Shown one piece after another: positions 1 through 12,950 of a DNA stretch of 64,000 nt. Source of the stretch: Nissolia schottii (taxonomy: Eukaryota; Streptophyta; Magnoliopsida; Fabales; Fabaceae). The first letter of the stretch is position 1. Every line of letters starts with the position of its first letter. Where the stretch lies: assembly GCA_003254905.1 (NCBI GenBank), contig QANU01011901.1:1005763-1069762 (forward strand), given 5' to 3'. Below the pieces are notes generated by a model. It was given only the letters and a program-made list of their open reading frames with translations, did not search any database and was not told the origin of the DNA. A program made the position numbers and the translations under genes.

Positions 1-579
1 CTTTCTTGCCTTTCTTCAACAGTATGTTTTGGCTAAAGATAAGCCCAAAACCGATCATGGCTGGAGCTTATGTAGAAGTGTTTACTAACGTTATCAAATG
101 GTACGTATGATCAGGTATCCCAATACTAGGATTCTATCTCGTCTGACATTACGTCTGACAGAAACAATTAAAATGAATAGAGAACTATTTTGAATTCCAA
201 ACCGAGTAATTATATTGTTCCACACAAATTTTCGTAACCTCGTTGCTGTGATAGATGAAACAACATCTGCTTCCACCCATTTGGTGAAATAATCAACTGC
301 TACAATGATATATGTCGCCTGAGATGTAGATTGTGTAAATGGCCTGAGAAAATCAATTCACTATTTCGCAAATGGCCATGGAGAAGTTACAACTATCATT
401 TCCTTTGCTGGTGCCACATGGTACGGTGAATGCTTCTGACATTTTTCACATCTCTTGACAAAATTCATTGCATCCTCAAAGAGAGTGGGCCAATAAAACC
501 CTGCTCTGAGAACTTTAAAACCTAAACTCTTTCCCTCAATGTGGCTTCCACAAGCCCCTTTGTGTACCTCGTGCAACAC
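1..579 (-). pseudogene. Gypsy integrase remnant
   Basis: Minus-strand translation shows an H-H-C-C zinc-binding segment (361-579, with CEKCQ near its end) followed by the start of the integrase core (about 94-360, with a DYFTKWVEA-type motif). It is a fossil part of the Ty3/gypsy element and continues beyond the window. Confidence 0.8.
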
Positions 580-1179
580 AAGTTAAGCAGCTTTAGGACC
601 CAAACATTTCGACAAAGGTTGTGCCCAACTTCTTTTATTCAAATGATCCAAGATAACACCAAAATATGCAGCTTTTCATATTAACTTCTTAGCCTCCCTA
701 TAATCATTGCATATCGTCCCATGCTGAATGTATTCCTGTATCAGGATCATCCATGTCAGTCCTTCTTCTTGGATTTGCCCTACTTGAAGACAAAGAGAAA
801 TAAAAGAACAACATAAAATTTCTTGTATTGTAACTTGTACCCTCATCACTGTCGATTCATCTCGGATTTGTTTAGGCTCTGAACAAAGAGATGCTGATGG
901 TTGAGATAAAACTTCTTGAATAAATATTTTATTATTTCCATTTGGCTTGATGCTAGCCAATTTGGATAAAATATCTGCTCTTGCATTCTACTCCTGAGGT
1001 ATGTATACAATTTCCATACCATCAAAGCTTTCCTGCAACTTCTTCATGCGCTCCTAATATTTCTGAAGGATTTTATTTTTAACTTGGTATTCTCCCAACA
1101 CCTAAGATGTTACCAACTGGGAATCGCTATAAACTAGAATTTTCTTAGAACTCAAATCCTTTGCTAATGTCATTCCAGC

Positions 1180-2305
1180 TAGGGATGGGGAACAGGTTAG
1201 ACCTGTATCGTTAGTTTTTAGCTTGGTCCTAGTCTGTTAACTGTCACAGGCTATTTTTTTAGCCTAGTTTGACCTGGACTGGAGCCTGATAGGCCTACCT
1301 GGGTATATTTTTTTATTATAAATAAATCTGTTGTTTGGCCCGTTGTGACAACCTGTTACTGTGGCTTGTTACACACTCAATAAAATAACATTCAACAACA
1401 ATAATTAATCATCTTTCCCCGAAACATACAGGACCAATAATATCCAAATACCATACAAGATCTATGTCCGAAACATACAAGACCAATAATATCCAAATAC
1501 TAACTAAACAGGAATTATTCTCAACACACAATACATAATTGGGAACATAATGTCACTAAAATTTAAAAAAGAACCTCTCAATTAGATTTCTCATCATACA
1601 TTGTCAAATGTGATCTCTCACCATTAATTAATGAGGTATGCTTCATACATTACATAAGTAACAAAGAATTAATGGTTAAAGATCATACTTAAAAAAAATC
1701 TAATTGATAGGATCTATTTCCAAAATTTGGGAATCCATTTTATTTATAAATGATAAATTATTTAATTGGGAAGTCAGGGGAATATGAATTGACAAATGAA
1801 TTTCATGGAAAGTTAAAATAAGAATTGATTTAATTTTGAAATCATTCCATTTTAATTGTAAGACATTTGATTGATTTGATTCCTGAACTAAATAGTTCCA
1901 AAGTCTGTGAAGATCAAAACTCATAGCCTATGAGTTTAATTTAGGGTTTGTTTAAAAAGAAAAATAAAAATAATCAAATTATATTAATAAAATGATTGCA
2001 TAAAATGTTACAAAAAGTGATGCTAGTCTAGTGGTTAAGGCATTGCCTTGGTATGGTGAATGTCTCTCATTCGAGTCTCAATGAAGGTAATGTAAATTCA
2101 TTAAACCTATATGAACATATTTATAAACAGGTCGGCCTGACAGGCGTGACAGGCGTAACAGGCTTTCGTAATAGCCTGTGTTTGGCCTCTTTATTGAAAT
2201 AGACTTTGAAAAAGGCTTGGGTCTGGCCTTTTTGTTAAACAGGTCAGGCCACTAACAGGCTAGGCCACAGGCACTGACAGGCCGACTGACCTGTTCCCAC
2301 CCTTA
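1180..2305. mobile_element. Non-autonomous hAT transposon nested in the gypsy RNase H segment
   Basis: The 1126-bp element has imperfect terminal inverted repeats: TAGGGATGGGGAACAGGT on the left, and the reverse complement of the right end reads TAAGGGTGGGAACAGGT. It is flanked by an 8-bp target duplication with one mismatch (ATTCCAGC at 1172-1179, ATTCTAGC at 2306-2313). TA-GGG termini with 8-bp duplications are the mark of plant hAT elements. The inner flanks are rich in GGCCTG/ACAGGC words and the middle is AT-rich. No transposase reading frame is visible, so the element would have depended on a relative. Gypsy RNase H sequence lies directly on both sides, so it inserted after the retrotransposon. 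Confidence 0.85.
2017..2095 (+). mobile_element. tRNA-like (SINE head-like) segment inside the hAT element
   Basis: A stretch with an A-box-like word (TAGTCTAGTGGTTAAGG, from about 2024) is followed about 40 bases later by a B-box-like word (CATTCGAGTCTC, 2068-2079), the spacing of an internal Pol III promoter. No clear poly(A) tail or flanking duplication is seen, so this may be a truncated SINE head or a captured tRNA-like sequence. Confidence 0.4.
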
Positions 2306-3714
2306 ATTCTAGCCAACAGAGCTTCATACTCTGCCTGATTATTAGATGTTTTGAACTAAAATTGTAATGAAAGTTCAACCGTAATACCTGGGGGTTTATC
2401 TAGAATGACCCCTGCTCCGCTGCCTTTAATATTGGAAGATCCATCCACATGTATCGTCCATGTCTCCTCCTCTTCAATAGGATAAGTAACATCCACAAAT
2501 TCGGTCATAAAGTCAGCTAACACTTGTCCCTTGATGGTAAGACGTGATTAAAACTGCAGGTCATATTCTGATAACTCACTTGTCCAAGTCACCATTCTCC
2601 CAGCCAAGTCAGGCTTATGTAGAATTTGACGAATAGGCAAATTAGTGTGAACAATTATGGAATGACCATGAAAATAATGTCTTAACTTCTGAGAAGCTAT
2701 GACTACAACGAAAGCAATTTTTTCAGTTTTTTGATATCTCAACTTGGGACCCTGAAGCACCCGACTTACAAAGTAAACTGGGCTTTGTCCTTCTTGTAAT
2801 TCCCTTATCAAGACTGCTCCAACTAGAGCATCTTCAGTAGATAAGTACAAAATCAATGTCTCTCTTGGCTTAGGTCTGGTTAGTACAAGAGGTGACGATA
2901 AGTAAGACTTTAACTCGTTGAATGCACCTTCACAATTTTTACTCCACTCAAACTTCACATCTTTCTTTAATAACTTAAAGAAATACATCATTTTCCTCAC
3001 CGATATTGCTAAGAATCTGGATAAAGCCGCAAGTTGGTCTATTAATTGTTGTATCTCCTTCAATGATGTCGGACTTTTCATGTCAAGTATAGCCTGACAT
3101 TTGTCGGGATTGGCTTCTATACCTTGACTTGTCAACATGAACCCTACAAATTTTCCAGCAGGCATAGCGAAAGCACATTTTGTGGGATTAAGTCGCATGT
3201 TTCGTTTCCTCAAGCATGCAAATACTTCCCCCAAATTGTCAATCATTTGCTGCTGTTTATAACTTTTTACCAAAATATCATCAACATAAACTCCATGATC
3301 TTTCTAATGTGTTGCCAAAAAACCTCATCCATCAATCTCTGATAAGTCACTCCAGCATTTTTCAATCCAAAAGGCATTACTTTATAATAATAATTCGTCT
3401 CTGGAGTTAAAAAGGTTGTTTTCTTAGCGTCATTAGTGTACATCTTAATTTGATTATACTCCGAGTATGCATCCATGAAGGACAAGAATTTATACCCAAA
3501 CGAAGCATCCACCAGAGCATTAATATTCAGAAGTGGATATGAATATTTTGGACAGAAAGTTTGTATAATCTACATACATCCTCCATTTTCCATTTGATTT
3601 CCTAACCATAACGACATTGGAAAGTGATGTTGGATACTGAATCTCCTTAATGAATCCAATATCTAAAAAACTCTTCACCTGTTCCTGAACAGTTTGCTTT
3701 CTTACAGGACACAT
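2306..3714 (-). pseudogene. Gypsy reverse transcriptase and RNase H remnant
   Basis: Minus-strand pieces carry RT signatures (KSNGKWRMYVDYT, FLSFMDAYSEYNQIKM, PFGLKNAGVTYQRLMDEVF) and then the RT/RNase H connection (TKCAFA..GKFVGFML, PVYFVSRVL, LRHYFHGHSI). It is a decayed part of the Ty3/gypsy element, and the hAT insertion splits the RNase H segment. Confidence 0.85.
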
Positions 3715-4622
3715 TTTCCTTTATTTTTGTACAACAGGTTTACCCTAGGTTGTATGACTAGCTTATGACATACAAAACTAGGATCTATCCCCGGCATATC
3801 AGATGCAGACCAAGCAAATAAATTAACATTTTTCAACAACAAATCAATTAACCTGGATTTAGTCACATCTGACAGGTATCGATTGATCCTCGTGGTTTGA
3901 CCTTCCAAGCCTATCTGAACTTCTTCAATCTCCCCCTCCAGTTGCGGTCTCTCATCTACTGGTCTATCTTGCACATCCTGATCAATCTTAAAAGCTTCCA
4001 ACACATCATTCTGAACCTTACTCTTCCCAACAATATCGAGACTAACATTGTATGCACGACGAGACGCTACTTGATCAGCTTTAACACACACAATGTCACT
4101 CGTTTCTGATGGGAATTTCATTGCCAAACAAGTCGTTGAAATCACAACACCCGTTTTATTCAAAGTAGGCCTTCCAATGATAGCATTATAAGCCGAAGCG
4201 CAATCTACCACTAGAAACTCCATCTTGACTATCTGACTTAAGGGAATATCCCCAAACGCCACATACAAAGTGATATAACCATCAGGTCACACTCGCTAAC
4301 CTAAAAATCCTACCAGATCTGCATCATATGGAAACAAGTCGGATTCTTTCAATCCCAGCCTATTAAATGCATCTCGATACAAAATATCAACCAACAGTGA
4401 TAGTTTAGGAACCTTGGTAATAACAGCAGTGATGACCATCGGATCGTCATACCCCAGCAAAACACCAACTTCATCCTCACTAGAAAAAGATATAATAGGC
4501 ATACCCAAAGGTTTTCTCAAAGTATAATACTCTGATGAGACCCTCATGACATCCTTTGAATGTTTTTTTCTAGCTTTTTGAGAAACACCACCACCAACAA
4601 AATCACCCGAGATTGTATTCAC
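3702..4622 (-). pseudogene. Gypsy protease-region remnant
   Basis: Two minus-strand segments are visible. One (4296-4622) holds the LVDILYRDAF-type aspartic-protease region, where the usual active-site triad is not preserved in recognisable form in what I read. The other (3702-4268) contains VDCASAYNAIIGRPTL, which is conserved after the protease in Tat-type elements. Fossil part of the gypsy element. Confidence 0.7.
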
Positions 4623-5960
4623 AGTCCCAGTTATGACTTGTTCCTTCTCGACGGGTTGCTATTTTATGTTGGGATGACGATTATTTCTCTGATTTCTTTG
4701 ATCCTCCTTGTTAGACTCTGAACTTCCTTCCTCCATTTGGACCTCTACACGAGCCTTTTCTTTCCCTTTATACTTAGGACTTCCTGACTTCGAACATACT
4801 CTGCAAGCTTCCCTTCTTGTACCAGTTCCTCAATGGCATCCTTTAGATCTTGACAATGATCGGTTTTATGCCCATAACCTGTATGATAAGCGCACTAGTG
4901 AGTTCGATCCACATTCTTCCAAGCCTTTAATGGCTTAGGCTTTGGGAACCTTAACAATACTCCAGTCTGATGTATCTCGTGATAAATTTGCCCAAAAGGA
5001 AGTCACATCTTAGTATATTTCGTGAATCTACCAAGCTTTGGACCTCGACCTTTCCCTTTATTTTTATCACCATTCTATCCCTTCTTGTGAGGCTTTTTAT
5101 GCCCTCCATACATAGCTAACTCCACCTCTTATTCACTAATTTACTCCTCAGCACGTGGAATCAACTTTTGCACCAACTTAGGAGGTCTCCTCATCAACAA
5201 TCTAGTGAATTCCCCTTGACGCAAACTCTTTCTTAATATCAGTTTTTCCTCGGCATCATCTAGATCATCAATTTGTTGGGCTTCCTTATTAAATCTATCC
5301 AGATATGCTCGAAGAGACTCTCCCTCCTTCTATCTGATAAACGACAGTTCAAACAATGTCCAAGGTGTTCGCTTGCTTGTTGCAAACCTACCTAAAAATC
5401 CTTTCACAATATAATCAAAACAATTTATAGACTTAACAGGAAAAGAAGAAAACCACCTTTCTGCTGGCCCTATTAATGACAAAGGAAATGCCCGACACTT
5501 AATTGCATCCGACAAACCAACCAGATATGTCTGATACTTAAATACAGTCAATTGAGCTTGTGGATTAGTAGTTCCATCATAAAGTTGAGCCATATGTGGA
5601 GGCACGAAATGTGGTGATAATGGAACTTGAAACACGCTTAAGTCCCTCCCTAGGCTCAGTTCACCCCTGGGATTCCATTGATACCCCACAACAGACTTGA
5701 GATGGGGTAGATAAGAAAGAACAAGGTGGCCCTCTGAATTCTTCCCCACCTCTGTCCTTTATTTGTGGTTCCCGACGCTGGATAGAGTCAAAACATGCCC
5801 TAGGACGAACTTGTACACCCTGCTCATGTCTTTGTCGTTTAAGATGATGTCAGAGGTCAGTACCGTGCCTAAAAGGTAAATTATGCTCGTGGCTCCCTAC
5901 TCCTGGCACTATTTGAAATGAGCTGTCTTGCCTGGCAGATTCAAGCATGCCAATCCTCTG
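4623..5960 (-). pseudogene. Gypsy gag remnant
   Basis: The piece at 5330-5749 matches the retrotransposon gag core (YDGTTNPQAQL, then CRAFPLSLIGPAERWFSSF). Towards the protease, at about 4840-4920, the minus strand holds a Cys/His-rich patch like the Tat gag zinc-binding region. Fossil part of the gypsy element. Confidence 0.7.
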
Positions 5961-6400
5961 TTGTTGTTCTCAAACTATATTTTGCAAATCCTGCAAAGGT
6001 TCCATTGCTTGTATGGAATGGAATTAGCAACATACTCTACTGGACTCGAATATGTAGGATCTTTAGGTCTCTGCTCAAGACGCCTGGGTGGAGCCCTTTC
6101 ATGGTTTGTCCCAAAATCCGTGGCGATCAACCCATCAGGTGGAGTATGTTGTTAACCCCCATGGACCTTGGAACAACGAAACATTGGGTTCATCATCTCT
6201 TTACAATAAATAAGGACACGAATGAATTATCGTTAACGATAATTTGTTGTACCCATAGACAACACAAATGTTACGAACAATTTGGTTAGTACCGAGATAA
6301 GACGTAACTCGGTCCCTAGTGTATAAATCAGGAATTTGGAGAGATGAACCTCACCTTGAATCTTCAGTCAGAATCTGGATGGCGGCGGTGGTACCTACAA

Positions 6401-8245
6401 AGACACTCCGATGCTCAGTAAGTTTTTATTTTATATGAGTAGTCAAAATGAACAAAACATATCTCACTGTATGCAATATCTTTCTTTATATAGTTTGTTC
6501 ATATAGGCAGTCGTTTATAGGTGTTTAATATGTGTAGCAACTCGTAATGAAACATAAATGAGTTGTTTCAAGCCTTGATAATGCTATTGAAGCATAAAAC
6601 CATCGTTATAAATGTATGAGTCCTATTTATGACCATTATTATTGCGTAACAGTTATTGTTTTTGGATCGGACGATCTCAAGATTAAAAAAACACTCTAAT
6701 TAGCTGTCTCGAGATGTGATAAGAGATATCTCGACATGAAATGTCGTGCATCCTTATGTATTTCAATACAAAGTGTTATAAATCAGTGTTAGAGGTTAAC
6801 TCCATAACTGATTCAATATTTCAAAACAAACAAATGAATTGATATATATCACCAGTCAATTAGTTGACATGCAAATAAGGGGGAAAACACAAATTAAAGG
6901 AGGGCCACTTCAAAACGTACGTGCGCGTCTCGTACAACATGATGTCCTTTTCCAAGCAAATAGCTATCAAGCAATGCACCGCCCCTCTCACTGGCTACCT
7001 CCCAATCACAAAGGTGTTCCTATCCTAATCTTAGTGATTTAGAGAGTCATCCTTTTATGAATGAAGAGTCTTTTTATTCTCTACATGAATATCTTAACTC
7101 TTAAAATTAATATTAAGTAACGAAGAGAGAAAAATGACAAGTGAGAAATGATAAGCCAGTGGATATATTATGATAAAAGGAGGGGGAAAAATTCATTCAA
7201 AGAAAAATGCTATAAGAATTCGTCGGGAGAGACAATTTTGCCTTTTCTCTTTTCCCAAAATATTTTATAATAATGTTAGTTGGACACTAAAAAGTCTTCA
7301 ACATTTAACACTCACGTTCACAAAATATGGGATCTACCATGTAGATTGTTGTATTAAATCAAAGCAAGGTAAGATAAAAATTGTGTGTTAAGATAGAAAA
7401 TCTGTCAGTAAACTCTTTATGCTGTTCTATTTAGCTGGATGGATGCATATGTGCATTCAAATGTTACAACAAATAATTTGATTTAGGAGATATATTATTT
7501 GCTATGAGACACTGTATATATTTATTAGTTATTCATTATTACATGAAGTCTTAATAAAGTGTATGTCTTATTAAAATATCATCCAATAATAAATAATTAA
7601 TAAGTTAGTATATATTTTATGATCTAAATCTAAACAACATAACTCTTGAGTGTTTAAATTGAGAGGTATCCTAAAAATCATTCTATACCATGATTGAATA
7701 CAAGATTGATAAATGGAAATGCCGGGGAATTAATTTATACTATATAGACACAAAATCTTATGTCAAGAAATCATAAAAAGTCTGACCAATGATACGTATA
7801 TATCAATGCATATTTCTATCTTTGCAATACGCCTTTGGTTTTGAAACTTAGATAGAAAGGAAAGCTGGCGTGACAACAGTTTCTGATTTTAGAGTGAACT
7901 AATTATATTTTGCTACTGAAGAATATATTGCCACTATATACACATTTTCATTATAAAACTGGCAGCATCTTTTGCTGTTATAATTGTACTTTTTTACTAA
8001 ACAGAAAGGAAAGAGAAAAGACGAAGAAAACGCAGTAACTCATGATCCTCAAGCAGAGACTGTTAGACCAACAGATAGATATATGTGTGTGTGTGTATGT
8101 ATATGCTGGAAAGAATTAATATTCTTATTCATGCATTGAGCAATTTACCATTAGAAGAAGAAGGTAGTGCACATGTTTCCCAATAATGCATTTGAAAGCA
8201 TAATTCTTCAACTTGGCAACTTGTTTGGTATAAGCATATATTACA

Positions 8246-8248
<3 letters not shown>
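6401..8248. other. Intergenic, possible LTR remnant then AT-rich DNA
   Basis: The first ~430 bases may be the LTR of the gypsy element, but its outer end cannot be fixed without the partner LTR. After that I see AT-rich sequence with no convincing coding frame, and a short (TG)n run near 8083-8096. Confidence 0.4.
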
Positions 8249-8286
<38 letters not shown>

Positions 8287-8632
8287 NNNNNNNNNNNNNN
8301 NNNNNNNNNNNNNNNNNNNNNNNNNNNNNNNNNNNNNNNNNNNNNNNNNNNNNNNNNNNNNNNNNNNNNNNNNNNNNNNNNNNNNNNNNNNNNNNNNNNN
8401 NNNNNNNNNNNNNNNNNNNNNNNNNNNNNNNNNNNNNNNNNNNNNNNNNNNNNNNNNNNNNNNNNNNNNNNNNNNNNNNNNNNNNNNNNNNNNNNNNNNN
8501 NNNNNNNNNNNNNNNNNNNNNNNNNNNNNNNNNNNNNNNNNNNNNNNNNNNNNNNNNNNNNNNNNNNNNNNNNNNNNNNNNNNNNNNNNNNNNNNNNNNN
8601 NNNNNNNNNNNNNNNNNNNNNNNNNNNNNNNN
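8249..8632. other. (AT)n microsatellite followed by assembly gap
   Basis: A 38-bp (AT)n run (8249-8286) leads into 346 N (8287-8632). The gap hides the left end of the copia element. The reading frame that appears to run through it is an artefact. Confidence 0.95.
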
Positions 8633-8935
8633 ATTTTAATACAATAGGCTTTCGTCTTTGAGATTCCTTTCGTGGAACTCTTTTGCTGTACTCATTGATA
8701 TTTTCATAGTGAAATTTTTATGAACGAGGTCTTGTGATTTTTTTTTCCTCTCGTTGGGGGTTTTCCACGTTAAAAATTGGTGTGTGCTCTCTCTACTTTG
8801 CCTATTTAATTTTCGTACTCTTGGATATAATGTTTGTCATATATTATGTTTCTCGTAGGTTCAATTCAAGCGGGAAAGGTTATTATTTTCACGTGTTTGT
8901 GATTTTTTCGCTGCATATACTCGCCTTTCCCAACA
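8633..8935 (+). repeat. Left LTR of the copia element (3' half)
   Basis: This segment aligns with 13261-13561 over its whole length and ends in the same CTTTCCCAACA. From the right LTR's length, its start would fall near 8325 inside the N gap. The bases just after it resemble a degraded initiator-Met tRNA primer-binding site. Confidence 0.9.
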
Positions 8936-11900
8936 GCTGATATGAGTTGTTTTGGATCTTGGGGAATTTGCTTGATTGAACGATGGAACGTAATTATAGT
9001 AGGATGATCTGTTTGAATGACACTAATAACCACATATGGAAAGGCAAGATAAAGGATATACTCTGTGAAAAAATTACATCTTCTAGTGTTTTCTACGCAG
9101 AAGCCAAAGAATAAATCTGATGAAGATTGGGCTTTTGAGCATGAGATAGTTTGTGATTTTATCTGACAATGGGTAGATGACAACATTTTGAATCATATTG
9201 TAAATGATTCACATGCTAGAACTTTATGGGAAAAGCTTGAAAATTTGTATGCCTCTAAGATCAGGAACAACAAATTATTTTTGCTGAAGCAAGCCTTGAA
9301 TTTGAAGCATAAAGAAGGTACTTCTATTTTTTTATCACTTGAGTGATTTTCAAGGTTGTTTTGATCAATTGTCTGGCATGGGTATTAAATTTGAAGATGA
9401 AGTTATGGGGCTTTGGTTGCTTAAGACTCTACCTAATTCTTAGGAAAGTCTCTGTGTTACTTTAACTAATTCTTCTCCTGGCGTTGTTGTGACTATGAAT
9501 ATGGTTAAAATTGTTGTTTTGAATGAAAAAGTCATAAGACAAACTTAGCAGGAACCCTCTACACAATTAGAGATTTTGGTTACTGAAGATAGGAGGAGAA
9601 GTAGAGACAAAGATAAGGGAAGAGGTCAACGAGATATAAGCAAGCACAAAAACAAATCAAAGTCCAACTCCAGAAATTTGAGCACTATCACTGTGGTAAA
9701 AAGGGTCATATTAAGAAGTTTTTCCATTAGTTAAAGAATGAGAAAAATAGTAACAAAGGTAATAGAGAAAAGAAGAATGCTGGTAATAATGATCGTGTTG
9801 CTACCTCTACCGATGGAGATCTGTTGATTGTTTGTGATCAGAATATGGTCAATGTTGCTTGTGAAGATTCTAGTTGAGTTGTTGACAGTCGTGCTAATTT
9901 TCATGACTTCAAGAAAAGATTTTTTCTCTCTGAGTAATTTTAGTGTGTTGAAGATGGGAAATAATAATACGTCAAAGGTTATTGACATTGGTACCGTTTG
10001 CTTGGAAACCAACAATGGAACAAAGTTAATTTCGAATAATGTCAAGCACGCACCAGACATTCGCTTACATTAATTTTTGCTAGTGTCCTTTATGACGATG
10101 AATATTTTAATACCTTTGATAATGGGCAGTGGAAGCTTACTAAGGGTTCTTTAGTTGTGGCACGTGGTGAGAAAATTTCTGGATTGAACTGGATGATTTT
10201 TGTTGGTGCTGTAAATTCTGTTGATTCTGAAAGTTCATCAGAATTATGGCATAAGAGGCTTAGCCACATCAGTGAGAATAGACTGAACTATTTGGCCAAG
10301 AAGAATTTTCTTGCAGATTTAAAGAGTGAGAAATTAGAAAAATGTGCTCATTGCTTGGATGGAAAACAGAACAGAGTCTCCTTCAAGAACCATCCTCCTT
10401 CTAGAAAATCAAAGGTGGTTGAGTTGGTGTATTCATATCTCTGTGGTCCTATGAAGATTAAAACTTTTGGCAGTGCTTGTTACTTTGTTACTTTTATTGA
10501 TGATCATTCAAGAAATCTCTGGGTTTATGCTTTGAAGACTAAAGACCAAGTACTCGGTGTCTTTAAATAATTTCCAGCTTCTATTAAGAGAGAGACGGGG
10601 AAGAAACTGAAATGTATTCACACCAATAATGATGGCAAGTATTGTGGACCGTTTGATGAATATTGCAAACAACAAGGTATTCAACACTAGAAGACGCCTC
10701 CCAAGACTTCTCAGCTCAATGGCTTGGCTGAAAGGAAGAACAAGACATTGATGGAGAGAGTCAGATGTCTGATTTCTAAAGCTAAGTTACCTGGATCTTT
10801 TTGGGGTGAAACTTTATATATTGTTGCACATGTTATTTATCTCCAGTTAGTGCATTGTAAATAGATGTTCCTGACAGAGTGTGGTATGGAAAGGATGTTT
10901 CCTATGACGTTTTTGGGGTGCAAAGCATTTGTCATGTGTCGAAGGATGAAAGGTCCAAGTTAGGTGTTAAGACGAGACAGTGCATCTTCGTTGGTTATGG
11001 CCATGATGAATTTGGCTACAAATTTTATGATCCTGTTGCAAAGAAGCTTGTTAGAAGCCGCAATGTTGTTTTCATGGAGGACCAAACCATTGAAGATATT
11101 GACAAGGAAGAAAAACCAGAGTCGTCATGTTCTGATGGTTTAGTTGAGCTTGATCCAGTCCTTGATACTAATACAGATACGCCTTATGTAGCAGATCTTG
11201 ACAATCATGCTGATGTCGAGAATCATATTCCAGATGAGCTAGTAGAGACTATTAATGATGATGTTTTTGATAACGTTGATGAACCTATTGTTCCTATCAG
11301 GAGGTCTTCTAGACAGCCTGTGCCATCTACTCGTTACTCACATGATGTATATGTGTTCCTTATTGACGGGGGAGGACCTAAATGCTATGAAGAGGCTATG
11401 GAAAGCGAGCACAAGAAACAATGGGTTGTAGCAATGGATGATGAGATGAAATCATTTCTTGACAACCATACTTTTGAGATGGTCAAGTTACTCAAGGATA
11501 AGAAAGCTTTGGAGAATCGATGAAATTACAAATTGAAGATTGAAGAGAATGGTTTCGTTCCACAATACAAAGCACGATTAGTTGTCAAGGGCTACCGTTA
11601 GAGGAAGGGTATTGACTTTGATGCGATATTTTGTCCTGTTGTTTAAATGTCATCCATTAGAGTTGTTCTTGGTTTGACAGTCAGTCTTGATTTAGAGCTT
11701 AAGCAGATGGGTGTGAAAACCGCCTTCCTTCATGGTGATTTGGAGGAAGAAATTTACATTGAGCAGCCTGAAAGTTTCGTGGTAAAAGGTAAAGAGGATT
11801 ATGTTTGCAAGTTGAAGAAAAGTTTGTATGGGCTGAAATAAGCCCCGAGGCAATGGTACAAGAAGTTTGAATAAGTTATGGTCCAACAAGGATTCAAGAA

Positions 11901-12950
11901 GACTACTTCCAATCATTGTGTTTTTGTGTAGAAATTCTCCGATAATGATTTTATCATTTTATTGATCTATGTTGATGACATGTTAATTGTTGGTCGTAAT
12001 GTTTCTAGAATTGACAGGTTGAAAAAGGAGCTTAGCAAGTCTTTTGCAATGAAAGACTTGGGATCAGCAAGACAAATTCTTAGTATGCGCATTACTCGTG
12101 ATCGAGAAGCCAAGAAGTTGTGGTTATCTCAAGAGAGGTACATTGAGAAAGTACTTCAGTGATTTCATTTGGATAAAGCTAAATTGTTAAGCACTCTTCT
12201 GGCTGCACACTTTAGGCTTAACACTAGACAGTTTGCTTCTAGTGATAAAGAAAAAGAAGACATGCAGCTTGTTCCTTATGCTTCTGCAGTAGGGAGTTTG
12301 ATGTATGCAATGGTTTGCACTAGGCCTGATATAGCTCATGCAATTGGTGTTGTCATTCATTTTATTTCTAATCCTAGTATTGGGCATTGGAAAGTTGTGA
12401 AGTGGATTTTGAGATACCTCCGTGACACTTCTAATTTGAAGCTTTGTTTTGGAATTGATAAACTTGTTCTTTGTGGTTATACTGATTTAGACATGGCATG
12501 GGATATTGATTCTAGGAAATCTACTTCTTGTTATTTGATCACCTTTGTAGGGGGAGCTGTGACCTGACAGTCTAAGTTGCAATGTGTTGCATTGTCCACA
12601 ACTGAGACTGAGTACATTGCTATTACTGAAGCTTGCAAAGAGTTTCCTTGGATAAAGAAATTTGTTCAAGAACTTGGTTTTACTCAAAAAAGGTATATTT
12701 TATTTTGCGATAGCCACAATGTTATACATCTTGGCACGAATTCCACTTTCCATGATAGATCTAAGCATATTGACGTTTGGTATATTGCATATTTGATGTT
12801 ATGGATTCTAAGGTAATGAAGCTTGAAAAGGTTCACATAGATGATAATGGTTCAGACATGATGACTAAGAGTTTACCACGTGGGAAGTTTGAAGATTGTC
12901 AACTTATTGCCAGCTTGGCAATTGTCCCCACTTGATTCAGCGGGGGAGTT

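Larger units (their letters stand above)
1..6400 (-). mobile_element. Decayed Ty3/gypsy (Tat/Retand-like) LTR retrotransposon, left end outside window
   Basis: On the minus strand, read from high to low coordinates, gag, protease, reverse transcriptase, RNase H and integrase segments follow in the gypsy order. The stretch before the RT (DMPGID, then GFIKEIQYP and VVMVRKSNGKWRM) is typical of the Tat/Retand branch. The element is clearly dead, with at least ten breaks, and a hAT transposon interrupts it at 1180-2305. The integrase end runs off the left edge, so the far LTR is not seen. The right border is uncertain: 6360-6420 resembles the inner edge of a Tat-type LTR, so the LTR may extend towards 6830. 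Without both LTRs the age cannot be measured. Confidence 0.85.

Noticed and set aside
8167-8661. Long open frame across the N gap
   Set aside because: It consists of an (AT)n run translated as Tyr-Ile repeats plus unknown bases. It is an assembly artefact.
9731-10060. Minus-strand 109-codon frame inside the copia element
   Set aside because: It is the shadow of the plus-strand gag-protease region of the retrotransposon.
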